From Eublepharis macularius (lineage: Eukaryota; Chordata; Lepidosauria; Squamata; Eublepharidae), in assembly GCF_028583425.1 (NCBI RefSeq), contig NC_072794.1, positions 26,471,232 to 26,535,231 on the forward strand: a DNA stretch of 64,000 nucleotides, given 5' to 3'. Below, in pieces: positions 32,641-45,300 of the stretch (position 1 is the stretch's first letter; each line of letters starts with the position of its first letter). Made by a program: the position numbers and the translations under genes. The notes beneath the pieces were generated by a model that was not told the origin of the DNA, ran no database searches, and saw only the letters and a program-made list of their open reading frames with translations.

Positions 32641-33972
32641 CTACCTTTAGAAGCTGCATAAAAGGGGAAAGAGAGCCTTGCGTGTGCAGTTTCAAAGACA
32701 CCTATTGTCCATACTAAGGATTTTGGCATCATTAAGAATTACAGTTTCTGTGTTCCAGGATACCCAGAGCACAAAATCTAGTCTCTTTCCTCACTGTCTG
32801 AGATCTCCTTGCTTGCATTAACAGTTCACACATGAGAACAGAGACTGACAAAGTCAGATATAACTGGCCAGGCAAGGAAGCAATCTAATGCCAAACAGAC
32901 TTTGCATGCGCTCTCTATGACCTCTGCTGTTGCTCTAAAGTCCATTTCCATATTTCCCAGGCAACTGAAATCTACAATGTGCATGTATGCACTAAGCATT
33001 TTCCAGTTTTTTAACATACGGCACACCAAAGAGGCAGAGAAGTTGCCAACCATACAGTTCACCAGGAGCTGCGAATACTTAAGACGGGGGCCACAATCTG
33101 CTCATGTGCTGTGCAGGTCTCAAAAAACAGGCTGAGAATTAGGTATAAATTTTAAAAAATAAGTTGTTGCACATGTACATGCATACCACCAGAGGGCATT
33201 CCATGCCTCCCCTTAAAAATGCCTCTCTCTAAACGAATGAAGAGGGACAACCTGCAAATTGTGTGCGTAGGTCACATTACTGTGCCACATCGGCACACAC
33301 ACACTGTGTTTCAAACATCCTGAAAAGCTAAGATGTTTAACTGAGAAAATGTTTTATTTCTATCAAAACATGTTTTTTGCACTATATAATCTTTACCCTA
33401 AGAGTATTCACAGCACTTTAAAACAAGAAGACAGAGGGGCAGATTCAGTTACTAGGTTGCAGGGGAGACCGTAAAATCTGAGGGTGATTCCTTATGGGCG
33501 GTTCCCAGGTTTTTTTGGGGGGGGGGCCTTGGGCAGAGAGTGCTCAACCCCCTTTCCGTGCCCACTACTAGTCCTCCCATCCGCATGCCCCCACATGCCT
33601 GTGCATCCTTCCTTTGCCCACTCACAAGCTCTCCCACCACCAGCTGCCCACGCTGCCTGCTTGCCCTTTCTCTGATGGTGCTGGGTGCATCTAGGAGTGC
33701 CGCTGCCATGGCCACCAGGAACATAGATGTTTTGTGCACCACCCACATGCCCTTCTCCAGCAGCACTAGGCAGCATATGCAGCTGGAAGTCAAGGTGACA
33801 AAACACACACAAGCAAGCAGTGGAAGGGTGTGAGTGCCAGCATGAGAATCTTCAAAGCAACTTTCTTTTTATATACACCTGCTCCCCCTTACACGCACAT
33901 GAATCAAATGTATGTTTTGAACCAATCTTAGGAACCAGCATACATTTGCGCATTTTTTTTTATATGTCCACA

Positions 33973-34190
33973 GGAGCCAGTGAGGTGTACTTGTTAAGAG
34001 TGCCAAACTAGGATCTGGGAACCCAGTTTCGAATCACCACTCTGCCATGGAAGTTCACTCAGTAACCTTGGCCCTGTTAATCCTTCTCAGCTTAATCTAC
34101 TTCATGAGGTTGTTGTGTGAGGATAAAATGGAGAAAGATGATGTTGTAAGCCATTTTTTAGAAAAAAAGTGGAATATAAATATGTATCTT
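33973..34190 (+). mobile_element. Sauria-type SINE
   Basis: GAGCCAGTGAGGTGTACTTG, CCCAGTTTCGAATCACCACTCTGCC, TGTGTGAGGATAAAATGG and a GGAATATAAATAT tail give the full-length order of parts. Confidence 0.7.
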
Positions 34191-34307
34191 TTAAAAGGGG
34201 GGCAGAAAAATGCAAGGAATGAGGGGCTGGACAACTTCCTTTTCCCTCCCTCATACTATCTTTCTTCTTGACCTGCTGCCACATTTGCTTCCCAATCCAA
34301 ATGTCTG

Positions 34308-34568
34308 ATGTAGTGGTTAACAATTTGGTGTAGAATGATTGGCCTCTAATCTGAAGAACTGGGTTTGATTCCCCACTCCTTCACTTGAAGCCAGCTGGGT
34401 AACCCTGGGTCAGTCACAGCTCTCTGTGCTTTCTCATCCCCACTCACCTCACAGGGTGATTGGGGTGAGGTTAATAATAATACACTGTGTAAATTGCTCT
34501 GAGTGGGCGTTAAGTTGTCGTGAAGGGTGGTATATAAATCGCATGTTGTTGTTATTATTATTATAATA
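34308..34568 (+). mobile_element. tRNA-derived SINE with CCACCTCACAGGG body
   Basis: GATGTAGTGGTTAACAATTTGG, TGGGTTTGATTCCCCACTCC, AGCCAGCTGGGTAACCCTGGG, then GGTATATAAATCG and a (TTA)n-like tail. Same family as 9171-9665. Confidence 0.7.
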
Positions 34569-34834
34569 CGTAAGCTGCTTTCATGTATGTATCACATGCT
34601 GGACCTGGAAGCCTAGATCACATGTGTACCTCAGTGCTCTTTTTTTTAATAGACAACTGTTAAGGGATTTTTAAAGGACCTCTCACCTAACACCCTGTGC
34701 GTGAGCGCAACTGAAGCTGAACACGCACACAAAAGGCAAATTTCACTTGGTGGCAGATTCTTTCTCCCTGGCTTCTGGAATTAAAACTACAGGTTCCCTC
34801 AGTCTTGCAGTGAGGAGAGAAAGTTCCTTTTAAC

Positions 34835-35314
34835 TAGGGGTGTGAATGGGGGAAAAATTTGGTTTTCCTGCTTTGGAAATGGTTGGTAATACCCTGAAAG
34901 CTGAAGCAGCAAGCTGCCCACATGTAGTCTTCCCGTCATTTCCACTGCCTGTGCCACCTCCTCTGCCACCACAGTGGCCAGCTGGGTGGTGAGGAAGGCC
35001 GGAGCAGGTACTTCTGCCACCCGCACCACCTCCTCTGCTGCCACAGCAGTCAGCTGGGTGGTGGGGAAGGCCAGAGCCGCCGCTGTTGCCGCTGGGAAGG
35101 CACAGGTAAGTAGGATGGTGGGAGGGAGCCCTTTCAACTGGCCTGTGGGGGAGGCATTCCTCTGTGGGCCAGTTGAAGCCCAGGAAAAGCCCGAAGCTTC
35201 CCGAAGCGAACCAAATCACTTCAAGAACCTTTGATTCAGAGTTTCCAAATCTTTACGGATCAGGTCTGATTTGAGCATTTTCCCCAAACTGGATACCTGA
35301 AGCGCACATCTCTA
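34835..35314. mobile_element. Non-autonomous hAT element, 480 bp
   Basis: The ends TAGGGGTGTG and CACATCTCTA are inverted repeats with two mismatches. The exact 8-bp duplication CTTTTAAC (34827-34834 and 35315-35322) flanks it. The inside repeats CACCTCCTCTGCYRCCACAG and CAGCTGGGTGGTG twice. Frames on both strands are repeat-derived. Confidence 0.75.
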
Positions 35315-35619
35315 CTTTTAACTATAAACATTTTCTTTTGTTTTCACTTTCTAACTAAAATATTAACCTTGACAGTGTTATTTCCCAGAAGAATTTCGAA
35401 CCCATGACAAAATTATGACTCCAGCATTGAAATGTTTATATTACAGTAAGATCTGATTGTCCCGTCGATCAGAACTGTTGGGTGCCATGTATCCTGGGGA
35501 ATGTATTATTTGTTCTAACCTTTGATCTTTTTTTTCTGTAAACAATCAGAGCTGAATGGTATATAAGGCCCTCCAATGCTACTGGTTTTTACACATCTCC
35601 TCCTAACGGAGAATGTGTC

Positions 35620-35825
35620 TGGGGTTATTCCATGTAAGAAATAACCCCTCCTTTTTTTCTAAACTGAAAAGCCCCATATCCTGTTGTTTGATCCCATCTA
35701 CCTATATTCAGATATACTGCCTCTGAATATGAAGGTTCTACCCAGCTACAATGGCTAATAACCATTGATGACTCATCCTCCATGACTTTGTATAATCCTT
35801 TTTTTAAAGCCATTGACCATCACCC
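35620..35825. repeat. Ancient interspersed repeat fragment
   Basis: GATATACTGCCTCTGAATATGAAGGTTC, ACAATGGCTAATAACCATTGATGACTCATCCTCCATGA and AATCCTTTTTTTAAAGCCATTG match a common reptile repeat. A related fragment lies at 57315-57670. Confidence 0.4.
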
Positions 35826-37275
35826 AATGTGTAGAACAATGTGAAAACTTGCACAAGACACTTCAAAGTCACCAATAGATCATAACCGCCTCACCTTTTC
35901 AGAATACCAGGGGGAAGCAAAGCTGGCAAGCCATTTTTCACCCTGCTGCCCTGGCTTATTCAGCAATAATGCTCCCGAGCAGCTGCCTGTTCTAAGCCGC
36001 AGAACAAAGGAACGTATGGAAGGCACACAGGGAAGTGCCATTAATCAACCTGACACAGATGCCTTTTAAAGTGCACGACGTGTCGTGTCGCCATCTGAGT
36101 TGCGCTTTGTATTCTGGACCGTTTCCTAAGACCACACATGCCGAACCCATCAACCTTTGCAGGTCAGCCGTCTAATCCAATAATGATTTTCCCATCTGCT
36201 GTTTGGGGCTGTGGGTGACTGGTCTAAATTTCCTACAAAATGCACAGAACAGAAAGAAAGAAACTAAGAAAGAAAGAACTCCGTCCCGCTCTGCAGCATG
36301 CCTGCTGCATGCAGTTTCCACAGGCTCCTGAAATGGGAGAAACAGACGTTCGTACGATTATGGTAAAAAGTTTATCATGACCAGCTACCTTAAACCTTGT
36401 GGGCATGTTCCTCCCCAAGTGTCTGCTCTTAGCACTATCTTTAGACCTGGAAATAATGTCTATGCAAAGGATTTGCACTTGTTCAGTTCTCAGTGGGTAC
36501 TAATAGAATCTGGTCCGAAGGCAAGCAGCACAGAGTAGGTCTTCAAAAAGTCAAAGTAAAGCCAATCTCTCCACTGGGACCAGGCCCATCAGAGAGCCAT
36601 ACAGTGGAATCAGAGAAGTGTTTTTGGAGTGGGAAAATTGGGGTTTTGGACTGTTATTTCTCAACGTATCCAACCTGACAGGGTTTTTGGGAGGGTAAAA
36701 TGGGAATAAACCTCTGTACGCTGCTGGCCCTGAGGTCCTTGGAGGAAGGGAGGATACAAATGGAGCTGCTGTCAAGAAGGATAAAAATGGAGAAATGGAA
36801 GCAGGTGTGGTATCAGAAGTATCAGGAATTAATTTACGCTTTAATGTTGAGGGTTTTTTCAGTTCACAAGGTAGGGATATTGACTGATAGCAGAAGGCCT
36901 CTCAATGGTTGAGCCCTCCCTCCTGCCCTTGCACCTTGGAGCAATATAAAAGAATAAAACTATTTTTCCCCACAGCACCATTGTTGTTTGTTTGTTAGCT
37001 GTTTCCTTGTGGCATCCTTCTTGTCCTGTATACAGCTTTGCAACCTTGTGCCTATCAGTACTTCCTTTGGTGCCTGCCGAAGTTTTTAGAAAGTGGGTGG
37101 GGTTATTGTAAGGCAGGGCTTTTTAATGGCTGTTCTCATTCAAATGAAAGATGTTTCCACAGCGGCATAGTGAGGAGGGAGGTACTGCATTTGGCTCCAC
37201 CTCCTACAGCAGCCATTTTGGTATGTGACTCTGCAACCTCTGGTAGCCATTTTTGGGTGGTACTTACCACTCCCT

Positions 37276-37436
37276 AGGGTTGCCAGGTCCACCCAGGGTG
37301 CAGAGGGGTGTAGCAGGCTTTTAATGTGTGTTGTTTTTAATCTACATGAATTTTTTAAATTGTATTTTTAATATGTTGTTATCCGCCCTGAGCCCGCTTG
37401 CGGGGAGGACGGAATACAAATCTGAAACAAACAAAC
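37276..37436. repeat. hAT-like end plus CR1 3' tail
   Basis: TAGGGTTGCCAGGTCCACCC resembles the AGGGTTGCCA family end. It is followed by CGCCCTGAGCCCGCTTGCGGGGAGG and GGAATACAAAT, the 3' tail of squamate CR1. An opposite-orientation CR1 tail scrap is at 31370-31430. Confidence 0.5.
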
Positions 37437-40015
37437 AAATAAAATGCTGAAAGAACGGGTAATGCCGGGGTCCGATGCTCTAAAAACTAGCCCCAAACAG
37501 TGGGGCGTCAGTCACAACCTATTGTATCCGCTTCACACTGGAAATGATGTCATTTTCCAACACTGTACACGGGCACATTTGCTTTTTGAGAACCTGTCTC
37601 AGACACGGCTCTGCCATTTCCAGGTGCCTTTTCCCCCTGCCATCCAGGTGAATGATAGTGGGGACACAAGCTTGCTGAGGATGGGGGATCCTGCCACCCC
37701 CTCCAAAGATGCCCACAGGCTCAAAATGGTTGGAACCCCCTGGCCTAATCCTAATCATTCATGGGGTACTGAATGACTCCGAGGGAGAGAAATGATTCAG
37801 ACCCTCCTGCTTCTGTCTCTTTCCCCTCTGCCAGCCAGCAAAAGATGTTTTTGACCAATTCTGGTGTGCAACTTATTTCACCACAGAGGGCTCGCGTTTA
37901 TTCTCGTGCATTTCAAGCACTCAAATTCGTTCACATACTTTAGCTCAGTACAACAAACTCTGTCAGTGCTATGAGCTCTCCACTGGTTTCTAAGCTGAGG
38001 CACATTGCGGCTTGCCTATGGCTACTTAACAAAGATTAGACAAGGAATTTTCCAGTTCTCTCATCCGATGTATGCTTACATAGAAGCAAGTCTTGACTGT
38101 AATCAGTGAGACTTATTCCAAATTAAGTGTGCACAGATTTTAATCTCAAAAGCAAACTATCCGTTACATAGTAGATCTGTGATCAGGTCTCTTTTATTTT
38201 TTAATGCTTCTAATCAGCCATCAGGAGGGAAAATTGAATCAAACCCACGGTGCTGTGGGAGGGAGTTTGACCCTCCCTCCCCAGTTTGGTTTTCCGTATC
38301 AAAATGCCCCTTCCAAAGCTACCCTTAGCCATGGCGGGGAACATTTGGTTGCCTGGAGTTCTCCCGTAATTACAACTGATCTCCAGACCTCCCTTCCCCT
38401 TCTACCCCCAAATCTCCAGGAATTTCCTATCCCTGAGTTGGCAACACTGGGGGGGAAGGAAAGCTAGACAGCAGCTATGTGATTTCAATGAAGGAAACCA
38501 CATGGGATAAAAGAGTTAATCCCCCCCCCCCGCTTCTCCAGTCAGCAATATGCCTCTGGTCCAATTATCCCAACCCAGCTGCTTTGAAGCCTTGGAAACA
38601 AATGAGGATATCTGATCGCTCACATAATATATATAGTATATCATTCTGTGATAAAATGTCAAAATTCTATGTTCAGGACATGTTTTGCATGAACCTGCTC
38701 AATGAGTCTACTGCACTAGGACTATCTTAAGAAGGCAAATAAGATGACTTTGCATATATAAAAATGACTGAAACCCCTCAAGGAGCTTCGAAAGGTTCTG
38801 TTCCTGCTTCCCTCGGAGCAAAATTTGTATTGCCTACATGCACATTTTTCCTTTTTTCCATGAAATACACCCAGCCATGGCTCTACTGGTCACTTCCTTT
38901 TCTTCCTTTCGGTACTGGAGAAATTGTTCTATGCTTGCTATATAAGATCTGGAAACTGCATCTCCTGAAGGATGCAAAGAACAGAAAGGCAAAGTGGGTG
39001 CAAGGAAAGGGAGAATGGAAAGTTAAAATCGCTACAAAAGGAAGACATTCTCCCAAGCCGTATATTAAAATGAGAGACCTTGTGCTTTGAATGCCAAGAA
39101 TGATGGACCCGAAGAATTTTAAAGCTCCCTTTTAAATTCCCCAATGTTGCTTACCAGATCCCAATGTTTATGGTCCTGGGGCATTGCTTTTTGAAGACTT
39201 TTTACATCTGTGAATATGCGGATAGGAAAGGAAATCCCATCAGGCATAGAGAAAAAAGTTCCCTTCCAGGCCTTTCAGGGCTGCAGTTAGCAGATATAAA
39301 TGTGCCCCCCACCCCCAGCTACAACAATGCACCTTTGCAACTTTTCCAGCAAAGTTCAGGTGGTAGAGTTGGCTTCTCAGCTTTGATTTTTTAAATTTTT
39401 AAAAAACATTTATTAAAATTGTCTTTAACTTCTTATAAACAATGATAACATTAAAGATAAATGACATTAAAGATAACAATAAAGCCAGCTGCTGCAAGTT
39501 ACAATATTAACATTCCTGTGTTATATCTCTGTTGAGTCAATAACTCAGTTCGATTATCTGCATGGATTCTTTCGATGTTACATGAGATTGAAAGCTTTAT
39601 TTTGTTGTCGATTGTTCAGGGAGATAAGATGTATCATGATGAACCAAACAACTGAATAAGTTGTTTGCGCATGTCATTGGTTGTTGTGTAAGGCCTAAGG
39701 ATGTATAATCATGAGTGTTCATAGATTTGAAATTTTCATAACATCATGGTTTAGTACACTGGATTTTTTGGTTGTTCTGTATGTCATTCTTGGCTATATG
39801 TTCAATGAAGGGGAGCCTTTTTTCTGTAAAATCCATTGTTCTGGGGTATATTTCAGCTTGAAGGAGGCCATCAGTGATTTTCTCTGTAATGCAGTAGTCC
39901 CATTTTGGGTACCAATTTGCTAGTGTAGGAGGTTTCTATGATTTCCATTTTAAAGCTATTGCAGTTTTCGCTGCCACCAAGAGCTCAGCTTTGATAAGCA
40001 AGCTAATTAAACTTT

Positions 40016-40207
40016 GGCCGTTTCCACACTACTCACCTTCAATTGGAACGCCGTGGAACGTTGTGAAAAAAACGCGGAAGATAGCATTTTCTCGTGAGAG
40101 TTTTGTGCGACATCGTGCAAAAGTCGCGCGAGAAAATGCTATCTTCCAGGTTTTGTTCACAACGTTCTGCGGCGTTCTGATTGAAGGTGAGTAGTGTGGA
40201 AACGGCC
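40016..40207. mobile_element. Harbinger-like MITE, 192 bp, near-perfect palindrome
   Basis: It begins GGCCGTTTCCACACTACTC and ends GAGTAGTGTGGAAACGGCC. The arms extend through GGAACGCC, AACGTTGTGAA and GAAGATAGCATTTTCTCG. The target duplication is not clear here. Confidence 0.75.
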
Positions 40208-40743
40208 CATCTATTTTATAAGTTGTTGGGTTTGGGAGATTTCTGAGCTAGGGGTGTATTGGAGTTTCCTTACAGGAAGCTTCCCTAGTTTTTTGCCTGT
40301 CTGTTAAAAATCCCCCTTGGCCTGTCCCAAGTAAAACAAAACAAACAAAATCTGAAATGCTGGTTGATCTCAGGATAAAAATGGCAAGGACATTTTTTCT
40401 GGGATGCACCTAAAATAAACATGTCTATCAGATCTATATTCTCCCAAAGAACTCTGTGTAGCATACATCGGGATTTCCCCCATTCTACCTTCAAAACAAC
40501 ACTGCCCATTTGCTTTGCCTGAGAGAGAACCGATACTAGCAAGTCATGGTTCATTGGAGGCTTGAGCCCAACTCTCCCTGCTCCAAAACAAACAACAGTC
40601 AATCCACTACACCCAGCAGCTATGTATTTTGGCCAGCCAGACTCCTTATATCCTCCTGTCTCAGACTTGCACAAAAAATGGACTCAGGCAGTTTATCAGT
40701 CTCAGGAGAGGCCTTGGTGTGTTACAAACTATATAGGCTTGCT

Positions 40744-41129
40744 GGCTTTTTTGACCACAAAGTTCAGTATTTGCAGCATTCAATTTTATTGGTAAAGGCA
40801 ATGGTAGTCCCCTGTGCAAGCACTGAGTCATTACTGACCCATGGGGGGACGTCGCATCACGGCAATTTCTTGGCAGACTTTTGTTACGGGATGGTTTGCC
40901 TTCCCCAGTCATCTACACTTTACCCCCAGGAAACTGGGTACTCATTTTTCCGACCTCGGAAGCATGGAAGGCTGAGTCAACCTTGCGCTGGCTACCTGCA
41001 CCCGACTTCTGCCAAGACTGAGCTCAGGTCGTGAGCAGAGCTTGGGCTGCAGTACTGCGGCTAACCACTCTGCGCCATGGGGCTTTTTTGACCACAAAGT
41101 TTGGTATTTGCAGCATTCAATTTTATTGG
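40744..41129 (-). mobile_element. tRNA-derived SINE with 49-bp flanking direct repeats
   Basis: The inserted block 40793-41080 reads, in reverse, CCCCATGGCGCAGAGTGGTTAG, then GAGCTCAGTCTTGGCAGAAG. It is flanked by 40744-40792 and 41081-41129, which match at 47 of 49 positions (GGCTTTTTTGACCACAAAG onward). It is a retroposed SINE in antisense orientation. Confidence 0.75.
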
Positions 41130-41334
41130 AAAGAACATAAAATAATCAGTGGTTGTGGGCAAGTGTGGACAGTTGCCTTCTCCAGATAGGGAAAGAGATC
41201 CATTCCACTATTCATAGATTTAAAGTCTTATAGCTGAGACTCTAAAAAGCTACCATTGGGTTCATCAATGGAGAAAAGACTGGAAAAGGCCCTACATTAA
41301 TACATTCATAAATATTGTTATGTGTGCAAAGCAA

Positions 41335-41522
41335 GGGTCACAGCTCAGTGGAAGACCATCTGCTTGGTATGCCGAAGGTCCCAGGTTCGGTCTGGCATCT
41401 CCGTATGAAAGGATCAGGTAGTAGATGATGAGAACTCTGTTTGAGATCCTGGAGAACTGCTGGTGGTCCACAGGGCTGACCTTGATGGACCGACAGTGAT
41501 TCAGTATAGGGTAGGTTCATGT
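41335..41522 (+). mobile_element. tRNA-derived SINE (second type)
   Basis: CACAGCTCAGTGGAAGACC, AGGTCCCAGGTTCGGTCTGG, GATCAGGTAGTAGATGATG and a GTATAGGGTAGGTTCATG tail, as at 16826. Confidence 0.65.
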
Positions 41523-41549
41523 TAAGGTTCCCTCACAACACTGGCATGG

Positions 41550-42900
41550 GTAGGTTCAGAAGAACATCTGTGTGCCCTCTACTCCTAACCAAGCATCTTC
41601 CTGCCCCATGAACCCACAGGCTCCAGAAAACATTCCACGACTGCATCCTGTGGAAACAGTAACAGGAAAGAGAAATTAGCAAAAGTCTTAGAGGATAGCC
41701 AAGCCAGGTAAGGTGGGAGGAGAATGTTCTGCTCCCTAGGTGGGAGACAAGTGCCTGCTATTTGCAGGGTCTCCAACAGCTGTGGTTCTCAAGTCACAGT
41801 CCAAAGTCACAATCCAGAGTCAGATAACATAATCCAAAGGCAGTCCAAAGATCAGGCAACAAGGCCCCAAGAATCCACCAGCAAGCTGGTCAGACAATTG
41901 GTAGGCTAAGCAACAAAGCTACAGACAAGTTGACTCCACCCTGGCTCCAGCCTCACTGTAGCCTTATAGAGAGATTCCCCTACAGATGAAGCTGGATTCC
42001 TCACTAAGTTCCTTTCTACAAGCTGAGTCATCTCCCAGCTAAGTCATCTCCTCTTCTCCTAAGGGTTATAGGGCCCAGACCCTGCAGTGATTTAGTAGTC
42101 TCTCCTGATACTTCCTTAGCAGGGGGAAGGCTTCGGGCTGCCAAGCGCACACTCCTGCACCTAGTCCAGGCCTCTCCCCTAGTCCTTCACCTTCTCTGCT
42201 CCTGGGATCCTTTGGGAGACTGTGGCTGGTCTGGCAGTGGGAACGCCCATGCTGGGTCTCCAAGCTTGAGGAACCTGCTGACTTAGGAGCTGGTGCTGGC
42301 TCAGGGTCCCTTTGGGGGACCCCTGAGGGTCCCACTTGGCAGGAGGGGTCTGCCAGGGTGGAGCTTGGGGGCACCTTGTCTTCCTCTTCATCTTCCCATG
42401 TAGGTAGGTCCATGACAGAGAACCAAGAATACCATCAGTGAAGTATAGTAGCTACAGTGATGGACTAGGATCTGGTCAACACTGACATTTAAGGAGCCTG
42501 GTTGTTTGGGACCCAAGTCCAGCAGAGAGACGGTGGTACAGAACCTATTATGAGGTATAGCTCAAGGAGCTAAAAATGCTGAAGTCTTTCGGGTCTCAAC
42601 CAATGGCTCTGAAACCTTCCTTCAGCACACTTTTGCCCTCCTTGAGACTTCTATGCTCACTTGATGCCCTAAGAGTGCATTCATGCAATGCAGAGCTCTT
42701 CAGTTTCCATTGAAAACAAATCCATCTTCCTTCTCTTTGGAGAAATGCACCTTCAAACATGCATTTCAACTAAGGCATACACATTCCTGCTTTTAAAAGG
42801 AATAGACAGATACATGGAGAAGAGGTCTATCAATGGCTCCTTATATAGAGGCAGGAAATCTCTGAAGACCAGTGCTAGGTGGCAACATCAGAGGAAAGCC
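41550..42900. other. Unassigned block, possibly repeat-derived
   Basis: It contains GC-rich frames on the minus strand (42413-42066, Pro/Ser/Glu-rich, no known domain) and CAGTCCAAAG-type repeated phrases near 41800. A reptile dispersed element is likely but no terminal repeats or coding domain could be confirmed, so I leave it unnamed. Confidence 0.3.
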
Positions 42901-44127
42901 TTAGCCTCTGTGCTCTGTTGGCCCTTCAGGGCAACTGGTGTTAAACAGGATGTTGGACTAGATGGATCACGGCCCTGATCCAGCAGGGCTTTTTGTATGT
43001 TCTTATGTCCTATAAGACAGTACTTCTCAACCTTTCGTATCTTGCATCCCACCAATCACTCTATCAAATAACCCAGGACCCACCATGATAGAAACAAAAA
43101 GCCTACTTTCTCCCAAGAAGTATATTTATAGACTTACAGGCATTCTATTATGACTGCTAGCATGTCAAAATATCATGAATGGATAAAACGAGGCAGGTTG
43201 GGTCAGCAGAAGTGGGCATGTCTCCCTTGCAAGTGCCCATCAGGTTGAGGGGGAGAGAGTTCTTAGTAATTTTTATGAACTCACCTAGACTACTTCTGCA
43301 TCCTGCTGGTTAAGAACTACCGACATAAGTAATGTTAGCCATATTCCGAAATGCTTGCAAGAAGAAAATCATTATCTCCTATCCGACTATTGAGCCATTA
43401 GAATGGAACCGTCTTCCTTTCCCGGTTTCTGGCTTTGCATAATTGATATAAACTTTACTTTTCAGTCTGGCACTGGTTTAACCTGCGGCTGTTTGCCAGT
43501 GAGACTTTTGACCTACACCAGGAGGGATAACGTTGTAGTTATTTTTCATTGTTGCTTTATTGATTTTTTAATTCAGTGTTTTATGGATTTTGTTTACTTT
43601 GCTGTAGCTTCTATTCCAGTAAGTTTAATGAGATGCAAGATCTAATCCCAGATCTCCAATGTCTTGTTTAGCTTGGCTCTTCGTAGCAAAAAACCCCCAA
43701 CAACCCAGTACAGGTGCCAGTGGTGTACCCCACACTCACCTTTTATAATTTTTTTCTTTCTTTCTGCTGTGTATATATTCTGGTGACCAAGGTTTCACTT
43801 CATGCATATGACAAAGTTGGCCCCAGCCCACAACAGCTTATGCCTCTACAAATCTGTTAGTGTTAAATGTGCCGCAAGACTTTTTGTTAGTGCTTCTGAA
43901 ATCCAGGACTATAAATTCACTGTGAACTGCTGTTTAGAGTTCCCTAGTGGTCTATCAGTAAATGAGAGGTACTGAAAACTGCAACACAGTAGAAAGACAA
44001 ACATGTAAAATTTCATGTGACACAATCTTTTTTTTTTAAACTCCTGGCAGGTTTTCTGCACATTCAACTGACCCAAATATGGAACGTATAGTCCTGATCT
44101 CTGCCCTTCACTTACACCCCTCTTAAT

Positions 44128-44275
44128 CAGGATTTGAGTCCAGTGGCATGTTAGAGACACACAAGATTTTTAGGATGTAAGCTTTTGAGAGTCAAAGTAT
44201 ATCTGAAGAAGGGAGCTCTGACTCTCAAAAGTTTATACCCCAAAAAACTTGTAGGTTGCCACTGGACTGAAATCC
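44128..44275. mobile_element. Foldback retroelement tail pair with hammerhead-like core
   Basis: Two arms of the TTGTAGGTTGCCACTGGACT family face away from a shared centre. The plus arm from 44200 starts CTGAAGAAGGGAGCTCTGACTCTC, and the minus arm mirrors it (GTCCAGTGGCATGTTAG, TAAGCTTTTGAGAGTC). A broken fossil copy without an ORF. Confidence 0.5.
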
Positions 44276-44479
44276 TACCCCTTTTCATCAGTATTCTACC
44301 ACTTCATCTTGATCACAGCTGTGCCACACTATCCCCTCTCCATGCCCCTTCACTACCTGTATAATGTGCATTTACGCTCAGGTCCACGTGTAACCCCGTG
44401 TTAGGACAGGTAAGCCCTTAGAATTAAGCCTGCCAGGAGGAAGACCCCCGCTGAAGAAAAGCTGCGTCCACCTCGGAGA

Positions 44480-45300
44480 GTTAGCCCGCTTTGACCCCCT
44501 AAGCAGTCCGCCCGCCCTTTCAGTCTGTTTTTGGAAAGCCTCCCTCACCCTCAGGGCCAGGTTCCCGCTCTCTCCCCTTTCCTGCCTCAGGAGGGGCAGG
44601 CGGCCTGTGCTGTGGGAAGGGTCCCGCTCAGGCCGGCTGCTTTTGTCTCCTTTGATGAGGGAGGCCGGCGGCACCTCGCTCCGGGCAGACGCGGCCGCCC
44701 CCCTCCGCCCGCGCCCCCGGCCGCGTGTTTGGGTGGCTCAGGTCGCCTTGTCAATCACAGCCCGCCCGGGAGCCGCAGGGTTGCGCCGCGCTCCCGCCGC
44801 CACCCAACAGGTTGGAAAGTCATTAATTACTTACTCGGCCATGCAGGTTTGCGCTCAGGCGGCTGCTTTTGCTGCCGCCGCCGGGGCTTCAGTGCTCTCG
44901 CTGCCGCCTTCTCGCGCCTGTCCATGGAGCATTAGAGCGCACCATGGCCGCGCCTCCCGCCTTCTCCGGCCGCCGGCCCCTTGCCCCGCCGGCGCTGCTC
45001 CTGCTGCTGGCTTGTGCCCTGCGCGCTAAGGTAAGGAAGCAGGCGGTGGCGGGTGGGAAAGAAAGCGCGGGCCTTTGGCGGCTTCCGAGCGCCCGGTTGT
45101 GCTCCCGAGAGCGTCCCGTAAAGGCGCCTTTACACGCCTGGCTTTGCGGGGATCAACGCATCCGGAGGTGGCCACTTACGCCTTTGCCTTGGGGGACCGA
45201 ATGCTAGGCAGGCGCTTTGGTGCTTCGTTCCCCCCGACGTCCGCTGAAAAGGCTGGCGCGTATCGAAGCCAGACGTGCGCTGGAAGATCCGTGTCTAGAG
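44480..45300 (+). promoter_or_regulatory. CpG-island promoter of the ADAMTSL2-like gene
   Basis: This strongly GC- and CpG-rich block surrounds the first coding exon. It holds TGTCAATCA (44749-44757, a PBX/MEIS-type site in reverse) and TCATTAATTAC (homeodomain-like) 120-200 bases before the ATG. No TATA box was seen. Long open frames on the plus strand here reflect GC content. Confidence 0.55.
44944..45030 (+). CDS. ADAMTSL2-like exon 1 (signal peptide)
   Basis: ATG at 44944 in the context CACCATGG. It encodes 29 residues with two Arg followed by [14 protein letters not shown], a typical signal peptide. The donor is AAG|GTAAGG, phase 0. Confidence 0.8.

Larger units (their letters stand above)
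24871..44450. other. Gene-poor interval between TOR1AIP2 and the ADAMTSL2-like gene
   Basis: I recognise no host exon in about 19.6 kb. Sub-blocks are annotated separately. In 24870-25930, 32660-33960, 35830-37270, 37440-38340, 38450-39380 and 43000-43780 I see nothing I can name beyond scraps. The block 39400-40340 is AT-rich and may be a LINE 3' region. Frames such as 38764-39090 and 40546-41034 show no recognisable domain. Confidence 0.5.

Noticed and set aside
38764-39090. 108-codon plus-strand frame as a small membrane protein
   Set aside because: Hydrophobic stretch present, but no family resemblance, splice sites or codon signal.
42066-42413. 115-codon Pro/Ser-rich minus-strand frame
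   Set aside because: It has no domain or splice context and sits in a probable repeat; terminal repeats of an LTR-type element could not be shown.
44531-45207. Three overlapping long plus-strand frames in the ADAMTSL CpG island
   Set aside because: They are GC-rich shadows; the supported frame is the 29-codon signal-peptide exon at 44944.
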